Source: Opacimonas immobilis (GTDB lineage Bacteria; Pseudomonadota; Gammaproteobacteria; Enterobacterales; Alteromonadaceae). From it: a DNA stretch of 64,000 nt. The stretch lies in the NCBI RefSeq assembly GCF_048282545.1, contig NZ_CP182485.1, positions 1,364,001 through 1,428,000 of the forward strand, read 5' to 3'. Made by a program: the position numbers and the translations under genes. The notes beneath the pieces are model-generated. The model was not told the DNA's origin. It did no database searches and worked only from the letters and a program-made list of their open reading frames with translations. Below, in pieces: positions 45,945 through 53,887 of this stretch. Numbering within the stretch: the first letter of the stretch is position 1; each line of letters begins with the position of its first letter.

Positions 45945-46556
45945 ATGTTGATTGGAATGACATTGGATAATTCTAAGAATAACTGCAAGCCCGCTGAAGT
46001 GGCTGATGAGATGTCAGCAGCTTTAGTCGAAGTGGCCAATGAGCGTTGTAAACGATCTTATGCAAAGGTTTTTTCGTACTTTGCACCGAGACTGCGTTCT
46101 TATGCGTTAAAACAAATGGGCAATGAAGCTTTGGCAATGGAAATGGTGCAAGACACCATGGCCAATGTTTGGCAAAAAGCGCATCTTTTTGATGCGAGTA
46201 AAGGGTCACCGTCGACATGGATTTTTACGATAGCCCGTAATATACGCTTCGATATGTTGCGCAAATTACAAAACAGAAAGGAAGATATTTGCTCAGATGA
46301 TTTGTGGCCGGTGTTGTGTGAGCAGACACCAGATGCCAATGAAACATCTCTGGACGAACAAATAACTTTAGAGCAAGTTGGCCAGTTGTTTGAGAATTTG
46401 CCTGACAAGCAACGAGCCGTGATAGAAGCCATTTATTTAGATGGTAAATCGCAGCAAGAAGTAGCAGATCAACTATCGATACCATTAGGTACGGTTAAAA
46501 GTAGGACCCGTTTAGCTTTGCAGCGATTGAAGGATATGCTAGAAGATCATGATTAA
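45945..46556 (+). CDS. ECF sigma factor of the RpoE-ChrR type
   Basis: Sigma-70 family ECF factor of 203 residues. Region 2: VFSYFAPRLRSYALKQMG then WIFTIARNIRFDMLRK; region 4: LPDKQRAVIEAIYLDGKS and the helix LSIPLGTVKSRTRLALQRL. It is distinct from the RpoE at 15185. The gene overlaps chrR by 8 bases, and this pairing identifies it as an ECF11-like factor, which in R. sphaeroides governs the response to singlet oxygen. ATG 45945 is chosen because TGGAG sits six bases upstream; an ATG at 45900 and others are in frame. Confidence 0.9.
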   Translation: MLIGMTLDNSKNNCKPAEVADEMSAALVEVANERCKRSYAKVFSYFAPRLRSYALKQMGNEALAMEMVQDTMANVWQKAHLFDASKGSPSTWIFTIARNIRFDMLRKLQNRKEDICSDDLWPVLCEQTPDANETSLDEQITLEQVGQLFENLPDKQRAVIEAIYLDGKSQQEVADQLSIPLGTVKSRTRLALQRLKDMLEDHD

Positions 46557-47211
46557 GTTCCACCCAACCGATAAGCAGTTGACTCAATTTGCCGAAGGCA
46601 ATATTGCTGCAACTCAAGCTTTGGTCATCTCTGCCCACTGTGATATGTGCCCTCAATGCCAAGAGTTCGTTCAAACAAAAAGTTATGAATTTGCTCAAGA
46701 TATCGAAAACATACATGCACATGAACAAACCGATCCAGCATTTGAAAAAATGCTCGCGGAAATTACTGCCTTGCCGATACTAGATGTGCGACCAGACATC
46801 ACGCCTCGTATTGAGTTAGATGGTAAGTTTTTTGATGTACCCAAGCCACTACAGCGCTATGTTAAACACACTGGTAATTGGTCAAAACTACTGGGTAAAG
46901 TGTGGCAGGCCCCTGTAGAAATTGGCGGAGAGTATGTTGCGAACTTTATTTACATGGAAAAAGGCGGCCAAGTGCCTGAACATACCCACAGAGGTAATGA
47001 GTTGACACTAGTGGTAAATGGAGAGTTCTCTGACGGACTCAACGAGTATGATTCAGGTGACTTCTTGATGATGGACAGTGAGCATGTACACGCTCCAATG
47101 TCTGACGCAAAAGACGGTTGTTTGGTGTTTAGTATTGTTGACCAACCGTTGCATTTTACTTCTGGTTTAGCGCGGTTGCTCAACCCATTTAGTCACTTGT
47201 TTTTCAAATAA
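46549..47211 (+). CDS. chrR: ChrR-type zinc anti-sigma factor with cupin domain
   Basis: Anti-sigma factor of 220 residues. The N-terminal zinc-binding anti-sigma domain has His5, His30, Cys34 and Cys37 in the exact H-x24-H-x3-C-x2-C spacing known for R. sphaeroides ChrR. The C-terminal cupin has HTH at 144-146, Glu150 and His180, the second metal site needed for release of sigma in that system. It overlaps the sigma gene by 8 bases and is followed by a strong terminator. Sensing of singlet oxygen or organic hydroperoxide is inferred from the family. Confidence 0.92.
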   Translation: MIKFHPTDKQLTQFAEGNIAATQALVISAHCDMCPQCQEFVQTKSYEFAQDIENIHAHEQTDPAFEKMLAEITALPILDVRPDITPRIELDGKFFDVPKPLQRYVKHTGNWSKLLGKVWQAPVEIGGEYVANFIYMEKGGQVPEHTHRGNELTLVVNGEFSDGLNEYDSGDFLMMDSEHVHAPMSDAKDGCLVFSIVDQPLHFTSGLARLLNPFSHLFFK

Positions 47212-47227
47212 CATTCATCATAAAAAA

Positions 47228-47251
47228 GCCGTTTCTAAAAACGGCTTTTTT
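47228..47251. terminator. Intrinsic terminator between chrR and bamD
   Basis: Stem GCCGTTT/AAACGGC with a CTAA loop, six T after it and six A before it, so it can terminate both the sigma-chrR operon and the convergent bamD. Confidence 0.9.
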
Positions 47252-47264
47252 GTTTGTGTGTGAT

Positions 47265-48023
47265 CTAGATAAACTCACTGTCAGGGTAGTTCAACTTCAA
47301 GATTTTAATCGCGTTATTCTTTAGCTCTTCTAAACCTAGTTGATCGTAGGCCGACACCATGATTTCTAAAGCGGGTTGAACTTGTGCGGTATCGCCAAAA
47401 TATTCAAGCACGAATTGGCCACGGTTTGCAGCGGCAACATAAGCTCCTCGGCGCATGTAAAATCGCGCAATAGCAATTTCATACTTTGCTAAGCGGTCTT
47501 TGAGGTAGGTCATGCGCTTTTGTGCATCCGCGGCATATTTACTTTCCGGGAAACGTTCAATTAAACGTCTAAAGTCATTAAACGCTTCACGCGTTGCAGT
47601 TGGGTCACGGTCAGAGCGATCAATATTCAACAGGTCTTGAAACAAGTTGGTATCTGAGTCCATATTGGTTAACCCGCGCATGTAAAACGCATAATCAACG
47701 TCTTTATGATTTGGATTTAAGCGGATAAAGCGGTCAATCATTGCCAAGGCTTGATCGGCATCACCGGCCTTATAATAAGCATAAATCAAGTCCAATTGGA
47801 TCTGCAAAGATAGAGGACCAAATGGGTAGCGTGAATCAAGATTGCTTAAAGTTTCAGCAGCGCCGTTGAAATTACCATTTTTTAGCATTTCTTTGGCCAC
47901 TTCATAACTCGCTTCTGGACCAAGCAATTTGGCTTTTTCAATTTGTTCTTCATCAGCGGTATTACTGCAACCAGCAAGTGCGATAAGTGCTGATAAAGCA
48001 ATGATACGTCCCATTTTTGGCAT
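47265..48023 (-). CDS. bamD: Outer-membrane assembly lipoprotein BamD
   Basis: Essential TPR lipoprotein of the BAM complex; 252 residues. The lipobox IALAGC ends a short signal peptide, and TPR helices follow (SYEVAKEMLKNGNFNGAAETL and repeats). ATG 48023 is chosen since AGGGTG sits six bases upstream; a GTG at 48032 is in frame. It is divergent from rluD, the same bamD-rluD neighbourhood as E. coli. Confidence 0.95.
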   Translation of the reverse strand: MPKMGRIIALSALIALAGCSNTADEEQIEKAKLLGPEASYEVAKEMLKNGNFNGAAETLSNLDSRYPFGPLSLQIQLDLIYAYYKAGDADQALAMIDRFIRLNPNHKDVDYAFYMRGLTNMDSDTNLFQDLLNIDRSDRDPTATREAFNDFRRLIERFPESKYAADAQKRMTYLKDRLAKYEIAIARFYMRRGAYVAAANRGQFVLEYFGDTAQVQPALEIMVSAYDQLGLEELKNNAIKILKLNYPDSEFI

Positions 48024-48133
48024 GGATATCACCCTGTTGTTATCGTTGAATTATATATACGGACAGTATTATTACACACCTTGTGAATGAAACTGATATA
48101 ATTCTCACAGATTTTTTTTTTAAATACCCATCT

Positions 48134-49129
48134 ATGTCTAATTCATCGTCTGATTCATCACAACAAGTCCAATTAACTGGCATTATCGATCAAACCCAGT
48201 TTGATCGTCGTTTAGACCAAGTTCTCGCTGAGATGTTCCCTGAGTATTCACGCAGTAAACTCAAAGAGTGGATCATCGCAGGCTTCGTCAAACTAGACGG
48301 TGAAACTATCACAACTCCAAGGCTAAAAGTGTCAGGGACAGAACAAGTCGACATTGATGCAGTTATCGCGGTTCAGGTCGAAAATATCGCTCAAGATATC
48401 GAGCTAGATATTATCTATGAAGACGAATCGGTATTGGTCATTAACAAGCCTGCAGGGTTAGTTGTGCATCCAGGTGCGGGCAACCCAACCGGAACGGTAT
48501 TAAATGCTCTACTGGCCCACCATCCAGAGATTGAAACGGTTCCTCGTGCGGGAATTGTGCATCGACTCGACAAAGACACGACCGGATTAATGGTGGTCGC
48601 TAAAACCTTAGCCGCGCAAACTCATCTTGTTGAGCAATTGCAAACTCGCGTAATGAGTCGTGAGTACGAAGCGTTAGTTTACGGTACTATGGTAGCTGGA
48701 GGGTATGTTGAAGCCCCCATTGGTCGTTCAGCAACCAAACGCACCGCCATGGCGGTGAGAGAAACGGGTAAAGATGCAGTGACACATTACCGTGTGATTG
48801 AAAAATTTCGAGCCTTTACACATCTCCGTCTCAAACTAGAGACTGGTCGTACTCACCAAATCCGTGTGCACATGTCGCATATCAAGCATCCTTTAATCGG
48901 AGATATTTTGTATGGCGGTCGTCCACGCTTACCCAAGGCGGCGAGCCAGGATTTTGCTGAGGCGTTGCGAGGATTTAAACGCCAAGCTTTGCATGCAGCC
49001 CAATTGTCATTCTCACATCCAGAATCGGAAGATTGGTTGACGTTTAATGCGCCATTACCCGATGACTTTATCGCAATGCGAGACGCGTTGAGAACGGATA
49101 CCGCTGAGCATGGCTTGGATGTAGACTGA
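48134..49129 (+). CDS. rluD: 23S rRNA pseudouridine synthase RluD
   Basis: Forms pseudouridines at positions 1911, 1915 and 1917 of 23S rRNA (E. coli numbering). 331 residues (E. coli 326): N-terminal S4 domain (RRLDQVLAEMFPEYSRSKLK) and catalytic motif HRLDKDTTGLMVVAK with the active Asp. ATG 48134 is favoured over an upstream start at 48083, which would add a poly-Phe stretch. In E. coli pgeF (yfiH) sits between rluD and clpB; it is missing here. Confidence 0.94.
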   Translation: MSNSSSDSSQQVQLTGIIDQTQFDRRLDQVLAEMFPEYSRSKLKEWIIAGFVKLDGETITTPRLKVSGTEQVDIDAVIAVQVENIAQDIELDIIYEDESVLVINKPAGLVVHPGAGNPTGTVLNALLAHHPEIETVPRAGIVHRLDKDTTGLMVVAKTLAAQTHLVEQLQTRVMSREYEALVYGTMVAGGYVEAPIGRSATKRTAMAVRETGKDAVTHYRVIEKFRAFTHLRLKLETGRTHQIRVHMSHIKHPLIGDILYGGRPRLPKAASQDFAEALRGFKRQALHAAQLSFSHPESEDWLTFNAPLPDDFIAMRDALRTDTAEHGLDVD

Positions 49130-49170
49130 TTATAAATGTGATCTAGGTCAAAATAATTCTGACATTTTTG

Positions 49171-49199
49171 CTTGAAAGTTAACCAGCGAATACCCATTC
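49171..49199 (+). promoter_or_regulatory. Sigma-32 heat-shock promoter of clpB
   Basis: CTTGAAA at 49171-49177, a 14-base spacer and ACCCATTC at 49192-49199. This closely matches the E. coli sigma-32 consensus (CTTGAAA, 13-15 bases, CCCCATNT) and lies 32 bases before clpB. Confidence 0.8.
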
Positions 49200-49231
49200 A
49201 TTGAGTATGTGAATACTAATGGGATATTCGT

Positions 49232-51811
49232 ATGCGACTAGATAAGTTTACGACCAAATTTCAAACAGCGATTTCTGATGCTCAATCTATGGCGCTTGGG
49301 CGAGACCATCAATACATTGAACCGGCACATATCATTACGGCCTTATTAAACCAACAAGGTGGTTCGGTGCGCTCTGTGTTACAACACGCCAACGTGAATC
49401 TGAACAGTTTGCGTTCGGCACTTGCTCAAGCCATTGAAAAGCTACCTAGAGTACAAGGAGTGGGCGCTGAGGTGCAATTGAGCCGAGAGTGCATCAATCT
49501 GCTCAACTTGTGCGATAAGCTCTCGCAGCAATACAATGATCAATATATTTCTTCTGAGTTGTTTTTACTGGCCGCGGTACAAAGTAGTGGAGCAACCTCT
49601 GAACTATTAAAAAGCGTTGGAGCAAGTGTCGAAAGCATCGCCAATGCTATCAATGCTGTGCGTGATGGTCAGGCCGTGACGGATCAAAATGCAGAAGACG
49701 TGCGCGAAGCTTTAACTAAATACACTACAGATTTAACTGAGCGAGCCACGCAAGGCAAGCTCGATCCTGTGATTGGACGAGATGATGAAATTCGGCGCAC
49801 GATTCAGGTATTGCAACGTCGTACCAAAAATAACCCTGTGTTAATCGGCGAGCCTGGCGTTGGTAAAACCGCTATTGCCGAAGGACTTGCTCAACGTATC
49901 GTAAACGGCGAGGTACCGGAGGGCTTAAAGCACAAACGAGTATTGTCTTTGGATATGGGCTCACTTATTGCGGGGGCCAAATACCGCGGTGAATTTGAAG
50001 AGCGCCTCAAAGCGGTATTGAATGAATTATCCAAAGAAGAAGGCAACATCATTTTATTTATCGATGAGTTGCACACAATGGTAGGTGCGGGCAAAGGCGA
50101 TGGGGCAATGGATGCAGGCAATATGCTCAAACCCGCATTAGCTCGAGGGGAATTGCATTGTGTCGGTGCGACCACTTTAGATGAATATCGGCAATACATC
50201 GAAAAAGACGCAGCACTTGAACGTCGTTTCCAAAAAGTGTTGGTCGATCAACCTTCAGTAGAAGATACCATTGCCATATTGCGGGGCCTAAAAGAGCGCT
50301 ACGAGTTACATCATTCTGTGGATATTACCGATCCAGCAATTGTGGCAGCCGCGACCTTGTCACATCGCTATATCTCAGACCGTCAATTGCCGGATAAAGC
50401 GATTGATTTGATTGATGAAGCCGCTTCGAGTATTCGTTTGCAAATCGATTCCAAACCAGAAGAAATGGACAAACTAGAACGTCGCATTATCCAATGGAAA
50501 TTAGAAGAACAAGCGCTTTCAAAAGAGACCGACAATGCCTCTATCAAGCGACTTTCCGACATTGAGATTGAGCGCGAGCAAGCTGAGCAAAGATACAAAG
50601 AACTCGAAACAATATGGTTGTCTGAAAAAGATGCGATGCAAGGCACACAATCGATTAAAGCTGAGCTTGAACAAGCCAAGATTGATCTAGAAATTGCGCG
50701 TCGTGCAGGCGATCTCAATCGTATGTCAGAACTACAATATGGACGTATTCCAGAGTTAGAACAGCGCATTGAAAGTGCCAACGACCAAGGTGAAGTCGAC
50801 ACGCAGCTAGTCAAAAACAAAGTGACCGATCATGAGATTGCCGATGTACTATCGCGTTGGACAGGCATTCCAGTTGCTAAGATGCTCGAAGGCGAAAAAG
50901 AAAAGCTCATTCGCATGGAAGAGGTTTTGCACAACCGTGTGATTGGTCAAAGTGAAGCAGTCAGTGCCGTGTCGAACGCAATTCGGCGTTCTCGAGCAGG
51001 TTTGGCTGATCCGAATCGTCCAATTGGGTCATTTTTGTTTCTTGGCCCAACGGGCGTGGGCAAAACCGAATTATGCAAAACCTTGGCGGATTTTATGTTT
51101 GACAGTCAGGATGCCATGGTGCGCATAGACATGTCTGAATTTATGGAAAAACACTCAGTAGCACGCTTAGTCGGTGCCCCGCCAGGCTACGTAGGCTATG
51201 AAGAAGGCGGTTATTTGACCGAGGCTGTGCGCCGTAAACCTTATTCAGTCATCTTGTTAGATGAGGTGGAGAAAGCGCATCCAGATGTGTTTAATATCTT
51301 ATTGCAAGTGCTGGATGATGGGCGCTTAACCGATGGGCAAGGGCGCACCGTGGATTTCAAAAACACCGTTGTCATTATGACCTCTAACCTCGGTTCGGAC
51401 ATCATTCAGGATAAGGCAGAGCAAGCGCAATATGATGAGATGAAGCAACTTGTGATGGATACGGTTGGTTTGCATTTTAGACCTGAATTTATCAATCGAG
51501 TCGATGATATCGTCGTATTTCATCCGCTTGGCTTAGAACATATTCAATCAATCGCCAAACTACAATTGTTGGGTTTGCGTCAACGTGTGTTGGATAAAGG
51601 CTATAAGCTTGAGGTGTCTGGTCGCGCGTTGGAGCAAATCGCTAAAGTCGGCTTTGATCCTGTGTATGGTGCAAGACCACTTAAACGCGCGATCCAACAT
51701 GAACTTGAAAATCCCCTTGCATCAGCACTATTGGGTTCTGAAGCGCAAGGCAATACCATCAAAATCGACAGTCAAGACGATGCCTTAACGATTGAATTTG
51801 TGAATAAGTAG
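49232..51811 (+). CDS. clpB: Protein disaggregase ClpB
   Basis: Hsp100 AAA+ disaggregase of 859 residues working with DnaK to rescue aggregates. N-terminal domain, first AAA+ (Walker A GEPGVGKTA), a coiled-coil middle domain at about residues 400-525, and second AAA+ (Walker A GPTGVGKTE; GYVGYEEGG pore loop). Heat-shock promoter directly upstream; terminator 20 bases downstream. Length and domain order match E. coli ClpB (857). Confidence 0.97.
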   Translation: MRLDKFTTKFQTAISDAQSMALGRDHQYIEPAHIITALLNQQGGSVRSVLQHANVNLNSLRSALAQAIEKLPRVQGVGAEVQLSRECINLLNLCDKLSQQYNDQYISSELFLLAAVQSSGATSELLKSVGASVESIANAINAVRDGQAVTDQNAEDVREALTKYTTDLTERATQGKLDPVIGRDDEIRRTIQVLQRRTKNNPVLIGEPGVGKTAIAEGLAQRIVNGEVPEGLKHKRVLSLDMGSLIAGAKYRGEFEERLKAVLNELSKEEGNIILFIDELHTMVGAGKGDGAMDAGNMLKPALARGELHCVGATTLDEYRQYIEKDAALERRFQKVLVDQPSVEDTIAILRGLKERYELHHSVDITDPAIVAAATLSHRYISDRQLPDKAIDLIDEAASSIRLQIDSKPEEMDKLERRIIQWKLEEQALSKETDNASIKRLSDIEIEREQAEQRYKELETIWLSEKDAMQGTQSIKAELEQAKIDLEIARRAGDLNRMSELQYGRIPELEQRIESANDQGEVDTQLVKNKVTDHEIADVLSRWTGIPVAKMLEGEKEKLIRMEEVLHNRVIGQSEAVSAVSNAIRRSRAGLADPNRPIGSFLFLGPTGVGKTELCKTLADFMFDSQDAMVRIDMSEFMEKHSVARLVGAPPGYVGYEEGGYLTEAVRRKPYSVILLDEVEKAHPDVFNILLQVLDDGRLTDGQGRTVDFKNTVVIMTSNLGSDIIQDKAEQAQYDEMKQLVMDTVGLHFRPEFINRVDDIVVFHPLGLEHIQSIAKLQLLGLRQRVLDKGYKLEVSGRALEQIAKVGFDPVYGARPLKRAIQHELENPLASALLGSEAQGNTIKIDSQDDALTIEFVNK

Positions 51812-51831
51812 GATCTAATATCTGGATATCG

Positions 51832-51859
51832 GCGCGCAGTGATTCTGCGCGCTCTTTTT
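51832..51859 (+). terminator. Intrinsic terminator after clpB
   Basis: Eight-base-pair GC stem GCGCGCAG/CTGCGCGC with a TGATT loop followed by TCTTTTT, 20 bases past the clpB stop. Confidence 0.85.
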
Positions 51860-52035
51860 GTGGAAACACTTTGTGTTCTGCAAACAAGCGGTCTATCTGA
51901 TTTTTGGGCTTCCTCATAATATCAGCAACCTTTTGAGGCAGGGTGTTGTTGAAAAAGTCGCCTCTATCTCCATGTTCGCCTAGCAAAATATTTAATCTAT
52001 GTTATCTTATCGGCAAATAATCAATAGGGTTAAGC

Positions 52036-52836
52036 ATGTCAAACAAACCTAAGAAAGGAATTTACCTTTTACCAAATTTGTTGACCACAGCAGGTTTGTT
52101 TTCTGGGTTCTATGCCATAGTAGCGTCGATGAATGGTCATTTTGTCGCTGCGGCGTCTGCGATTTTTGTGGCAATGATTTTTGATGGATTAGATGGTCGT
52201 GTTGCACGCATTACTAATACGCAAAGCGCATTTGGTGCAGAATACGATTCGATGGCGGATATGGTGTCATTTGGGGTAGCGCCAGCGTTAGTTGCATATA
52301 ATTGGGCGTTGACGGATTTTGGTAAGATTGGCTGGTTGGCGGCGTTTATTTTTGTTGCTGGGGCGGCTTTGCGTTTAGCGCGATTTAACACTCAAGTTGG
52401 GATTGCAGATCCAAGGTTTTTCCAAGGATTAGCGAGTCCGGCTGCTGCTGGCATTGTGGCAGGGTATGTCTGGGTAGCGCAAGAATATCAGTTTGATGCT
52501 GGGATTCATGCTTATCCAATGGCGATTATTACCGGTCTTGCTGGGTTACTGATGGTTAGCAACTTCAAGTATAACTCTTTTAAAGAAGTAAATTGGGCTG
52601 GTAAAGTCCCGTTTGTTGCCTTGTTATTGATTATGTTGGTCTTTGTGGTCGTGGCGACCGAGCCTGCAGTCGTGTTGTTTGTGGTATTTGCTATATATGG
52701 GTTGGCGGGACCGATCAACACATTCAGAACCGTAGAAAAAGTAAAGCTTGAAGATGTGGTTTCAGGCGATGAGCACGATGAAGATGCGGAATTGACCATG
52801 ACCGATGAGCAAAAAAACGCAAATTCGGACAAATAA
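52036..52836 (+). CDS. pssA: CDP-diacylglycerol-serine O-phosphatidyltransferase
   Basis: Integral membrane CDP-alcohol phosphatidyltransferase of 266 residues making phosphatidylserine. The catalytic motif DG-x2-AR-x8-G-x3-D-x3-D is present as DGLDGRVARITNTQSAFG followed by EYDSMAD. About seven hydrophobic segments. This is the membrane (type II) PssA, unrelated to the PLD-like PssA of E. coli. The acidic C-terminal tail (EDVVSGDEHDEDAELT) is a soluble extension. It supplies phosphatidylethanolamine precursors. Confidence 0.93.
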   Translation: MSNKPKKGIYLLPNLLTTAGLFSGFYAIVASMNGHFVAAASAIFVAMIFDGLDGRVARITNTQSAFGAEYDSMADMVSFGVAPALVAYNWALTDFGKIGWLAAFIFVAGAALRLARFNTQVGIADPRFFQGLASPAAAGIVAGYVWVAQEYQFDAGIHAYPMAIITGLAGLLMVSNFKYNSFKEVNWAGKVPFVALLLIMLVFVVVATEPAVVLFVVFAIYGLAGPINTFRTVEKVKLEDVVSGDEHDEDAELTMTDEQKNANSDK

Positions 52837-52878
52837 CCACCAATCAAAAATTAATTCATACTTTAACGGCTCAAAGCA

Positions 52879-52906
52879 TTGACTTATACCACCGTTTCAG
52901 TAGAAT
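52879..52906 (+). promoter_or_regulatory. Promoter of the tRNA operon
   Basis: TTGACT, 16-base spacer, TAGAAT followed by a GC-rich discriminator (GCGC), the pattern of stringently controlled stable-RNA promoters. The first tRNA begins 49 bases downstream. Confidence 0.75.
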
Positions 52907-52954
52907 GCGCTTCCACGTCAAACGACACTCGTTTGTCGGTGATTAGAGTACTGC

Positions 52955-53031
52955 GCGTGCGTAGCTCAGCTGGATAGAGTACCTGGCTACGAACCAGGCG
53001 GTCGGAGGTTCGAATCCTTCCGCACGCGCCA
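52955..53031 (+). tRNA. tRNA-Arg(ACG), copy 1
   Basis: 77-base cloverleaf with acceptor stem GCGTGCG/CGCACGC, D-arm GCTCAGCTGGATAGAGT, anticodon stem CCTGG/CCAGG around CTACGAA (anticodon ACG), T-arm GGAGG/CCTTC and encoded CCA. The A34 is expected to be edited to inosine by TadA. Identical to the copy at 53525. Confidence 0.97.
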
Positions 53032-53055
53032 TCTATTTCCTCAGATGTAAAATGA
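53025..53055 (+). repeat. 31-bp direct repeat, copy 1 (tRNA-Arg 3' end)
   Basis: The last bases of tRNA-Arg (CGCGCCA) plus 24 downstream bases are repeated exactly at 53185-53215, 160 bases later. The element between ends with a copy of the tRNA 3' end. Confidence 0.93.
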
Positions 53056-53190
53056 AGGAGGCGAACCGACTGGAGGTTCGACTAAAACGCCTGGAGCGTT
53101 TTAGCTCTGCACCGAATTATGAGGTGCACCGCGCAGCGGCGAGGGCAGGAGCCCGAGGTAATCCTTTCGCTTTACCCGCTAGGGCGCGCC
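53056..53190 (+). repeat. tRNA-linked repeat element A (rtT-like)
   Basis: Four clear hairpins: CGAACC/GGTTCG (53062-53080), CTAAAACGC/GCGTTTTAG with loop CTGGA (53082-53104), TGCACC/GGTGCA (53108-53128), and GGGC-AGGA-GCCC. A 30-base block (53130-53159) is identical to element C. The element then runs into GAGGT..AATCCTTTCGC, resembling the tRNA T-arm, and a second tRNA 3' end GCGCGCCA. The layout resembles the 178-bp tRNA-linked repeats of the E. coli tyrT operon. Confidence 0.7.
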
Positions 53191-53215
53191 ATCTATTTCC
53201 TCAGATGTAAAATGA
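53185..53215 (+). repeat. 31-bp direct repeat, copy 2
   Basis: Exact second copy of 53025-53055, closing element A. Confidence 0.93.
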
Positions 53216-53222
53216 TGGATAT

Positions 53223-53269
53223 TAAAGGATAGAATTAGAAATTCCCCGGAGAGGTGGGTGAGTGGCTGA
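53223..53269 (+). repeat. 47-bp direct repeat, copy 1, with a 5' fragment of tRNA-Ser
   Basis: Identical to 53363-53409, offset 140 bases. The first 25 bases are the leader in front of tRNA-Ser; the last 22 bases (53248-53269) are the 5' acceptor strand and D-arm half of tRNA-Ser. The fragment has no anticodon or 3' half, so it is not a functional tRNA. Confidence 0.93.
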
Positions 53270-53362
53270 CTAAATCGTCAGGAACGATTTAGCACAACGC
53301 AAAGCGTTGCCTGAAGGGCGAGTATCAGGATGATACGAGTGAAACCAGCACCAAAACCTTTG
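53270..53362 (+). repeat. tRNA-linked repeat element B (shorter, after tRNA-Ser fragment)
   Basis: Three hairpins: CTAAATCGT/ACGATTTAG with loop CAGGA (53270-53292), CAACGC/GCGTTG (53295-53309), and GTATCA/TGATAC (53322-53336). The first matches hairpin 2 of elements A and C in stem length and in the NGGA loop. It joins the 5' fragment of tRNA-Ser to a repeated leader. Confidence 0.6.
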
Positions 53363-53387
53363 TAAAGGATAGAATTAGAAATTCCCC

Positions 53388-53409
<22 letters not shown>
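53363..53409 (+). repeat. 47-bp direct repeat, copy 2
   Basis: Second copy of 53223-53269; here it continues into the complete tRNA-Ser gene. Confidence 0.93.
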
Positions 53410-53483
<74 letters not shown>

Positions 53484-53524
53484 TCCAATTGAGATTGGCA
53501 TACAATCAGATTTTAAAGTTTTGC

Positions 53525-53601
53525 GCGTGCGTAGCTCAGCTGGATAGAGTACCTGGCTACGAACCAGGCGGTCGGAGGTTCGAATCCTTCCGCACGCGCC
53601 A
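53525..53601 (+). tRNA. tRNA-Arg(ACG), copy 2
   Basis: 77 bases, identical in sequence to the copy at 52955-53031, including the encoded CCA. It is followed 11 bases later by an intrinsic terminator. Confidence 0.97.
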
Positions 53602-53753
53602 CTTACAAAAATGCCACCGTTAGGTGGCTTTTTTGTGGGCGCAAGGAAGATGAGAACCGATAAGAGGTTCGACAAATCGTCTGGAGCGATTTGGACTGCC
53701 GCAGGCATCGCGCAGCGGCGAGGGCAGGAGCCCGAGGTCAATCCTGAAGCAAA
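53598..53753 (+). repeat. 156-bp tandem unit, copy 1 (terminator plus element C)
   Basis: Starts with the last bases of tRNA-Arg (GCCA), contains the terminator (53613-53634), then hairpins GAACC/GGTTC (53654-53670), CAAATCGT/GCGATTTG with loop CTGGA (53673-53693), TGCC/GGCA (53697-53707), the 30-base block shared with element A (53709-53738), and ends in AATCCTGAAGCAAAGCCA, again tRNA-3'-like. The first 129 bases are repeated exactly at 53754-53882. Confidence 0.85.
53613..53634 (+). terminator. Terminator of the tRNA operon, copy 1
   Basis: Stem GCCACC/GGTGGC with a GTTA loop and six T, 11 bases after tRNA-Arg copy 2. Confidence 0.9.
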
Positions 53754-53882
53754 GCCACTTACAAAAATGCCACCGTTAGGTGGCTTTTTTGTGGGCGCAA
53801 GGAAGATGAGAACCGATAAGAGGTTCGACAAATCGTCTGGAGCGATTTGGACTGCCGCAGGCATCGCGCAGCGGCGAGGGCA
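53754..53882 (+). repeat. 156-bp tandem unit, truncated copy 2
   Basis: 129 bases identical to 53598-53726. It breaks off inside the shared 30-base block, five bases before the stop codon of elbB. Confidence 0.93.
53769..53790 (+). terminator. Duplicated terminator, copy 2
   Basis: Exact copy of the 53613-53634 terminator within the second tandem unit. It would stop transcripts that read through the first one. Confidence 0.85.
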
Positions 53883-53887
53883 TGTGC

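Noticed and set aside
53062..53128. CRISPR-like repeats in the tRNA region
   Set aside because: Repeats are few, unequal in length, hairpin-rich and tied to tRNA ends; no regular spacers and no cas genes.
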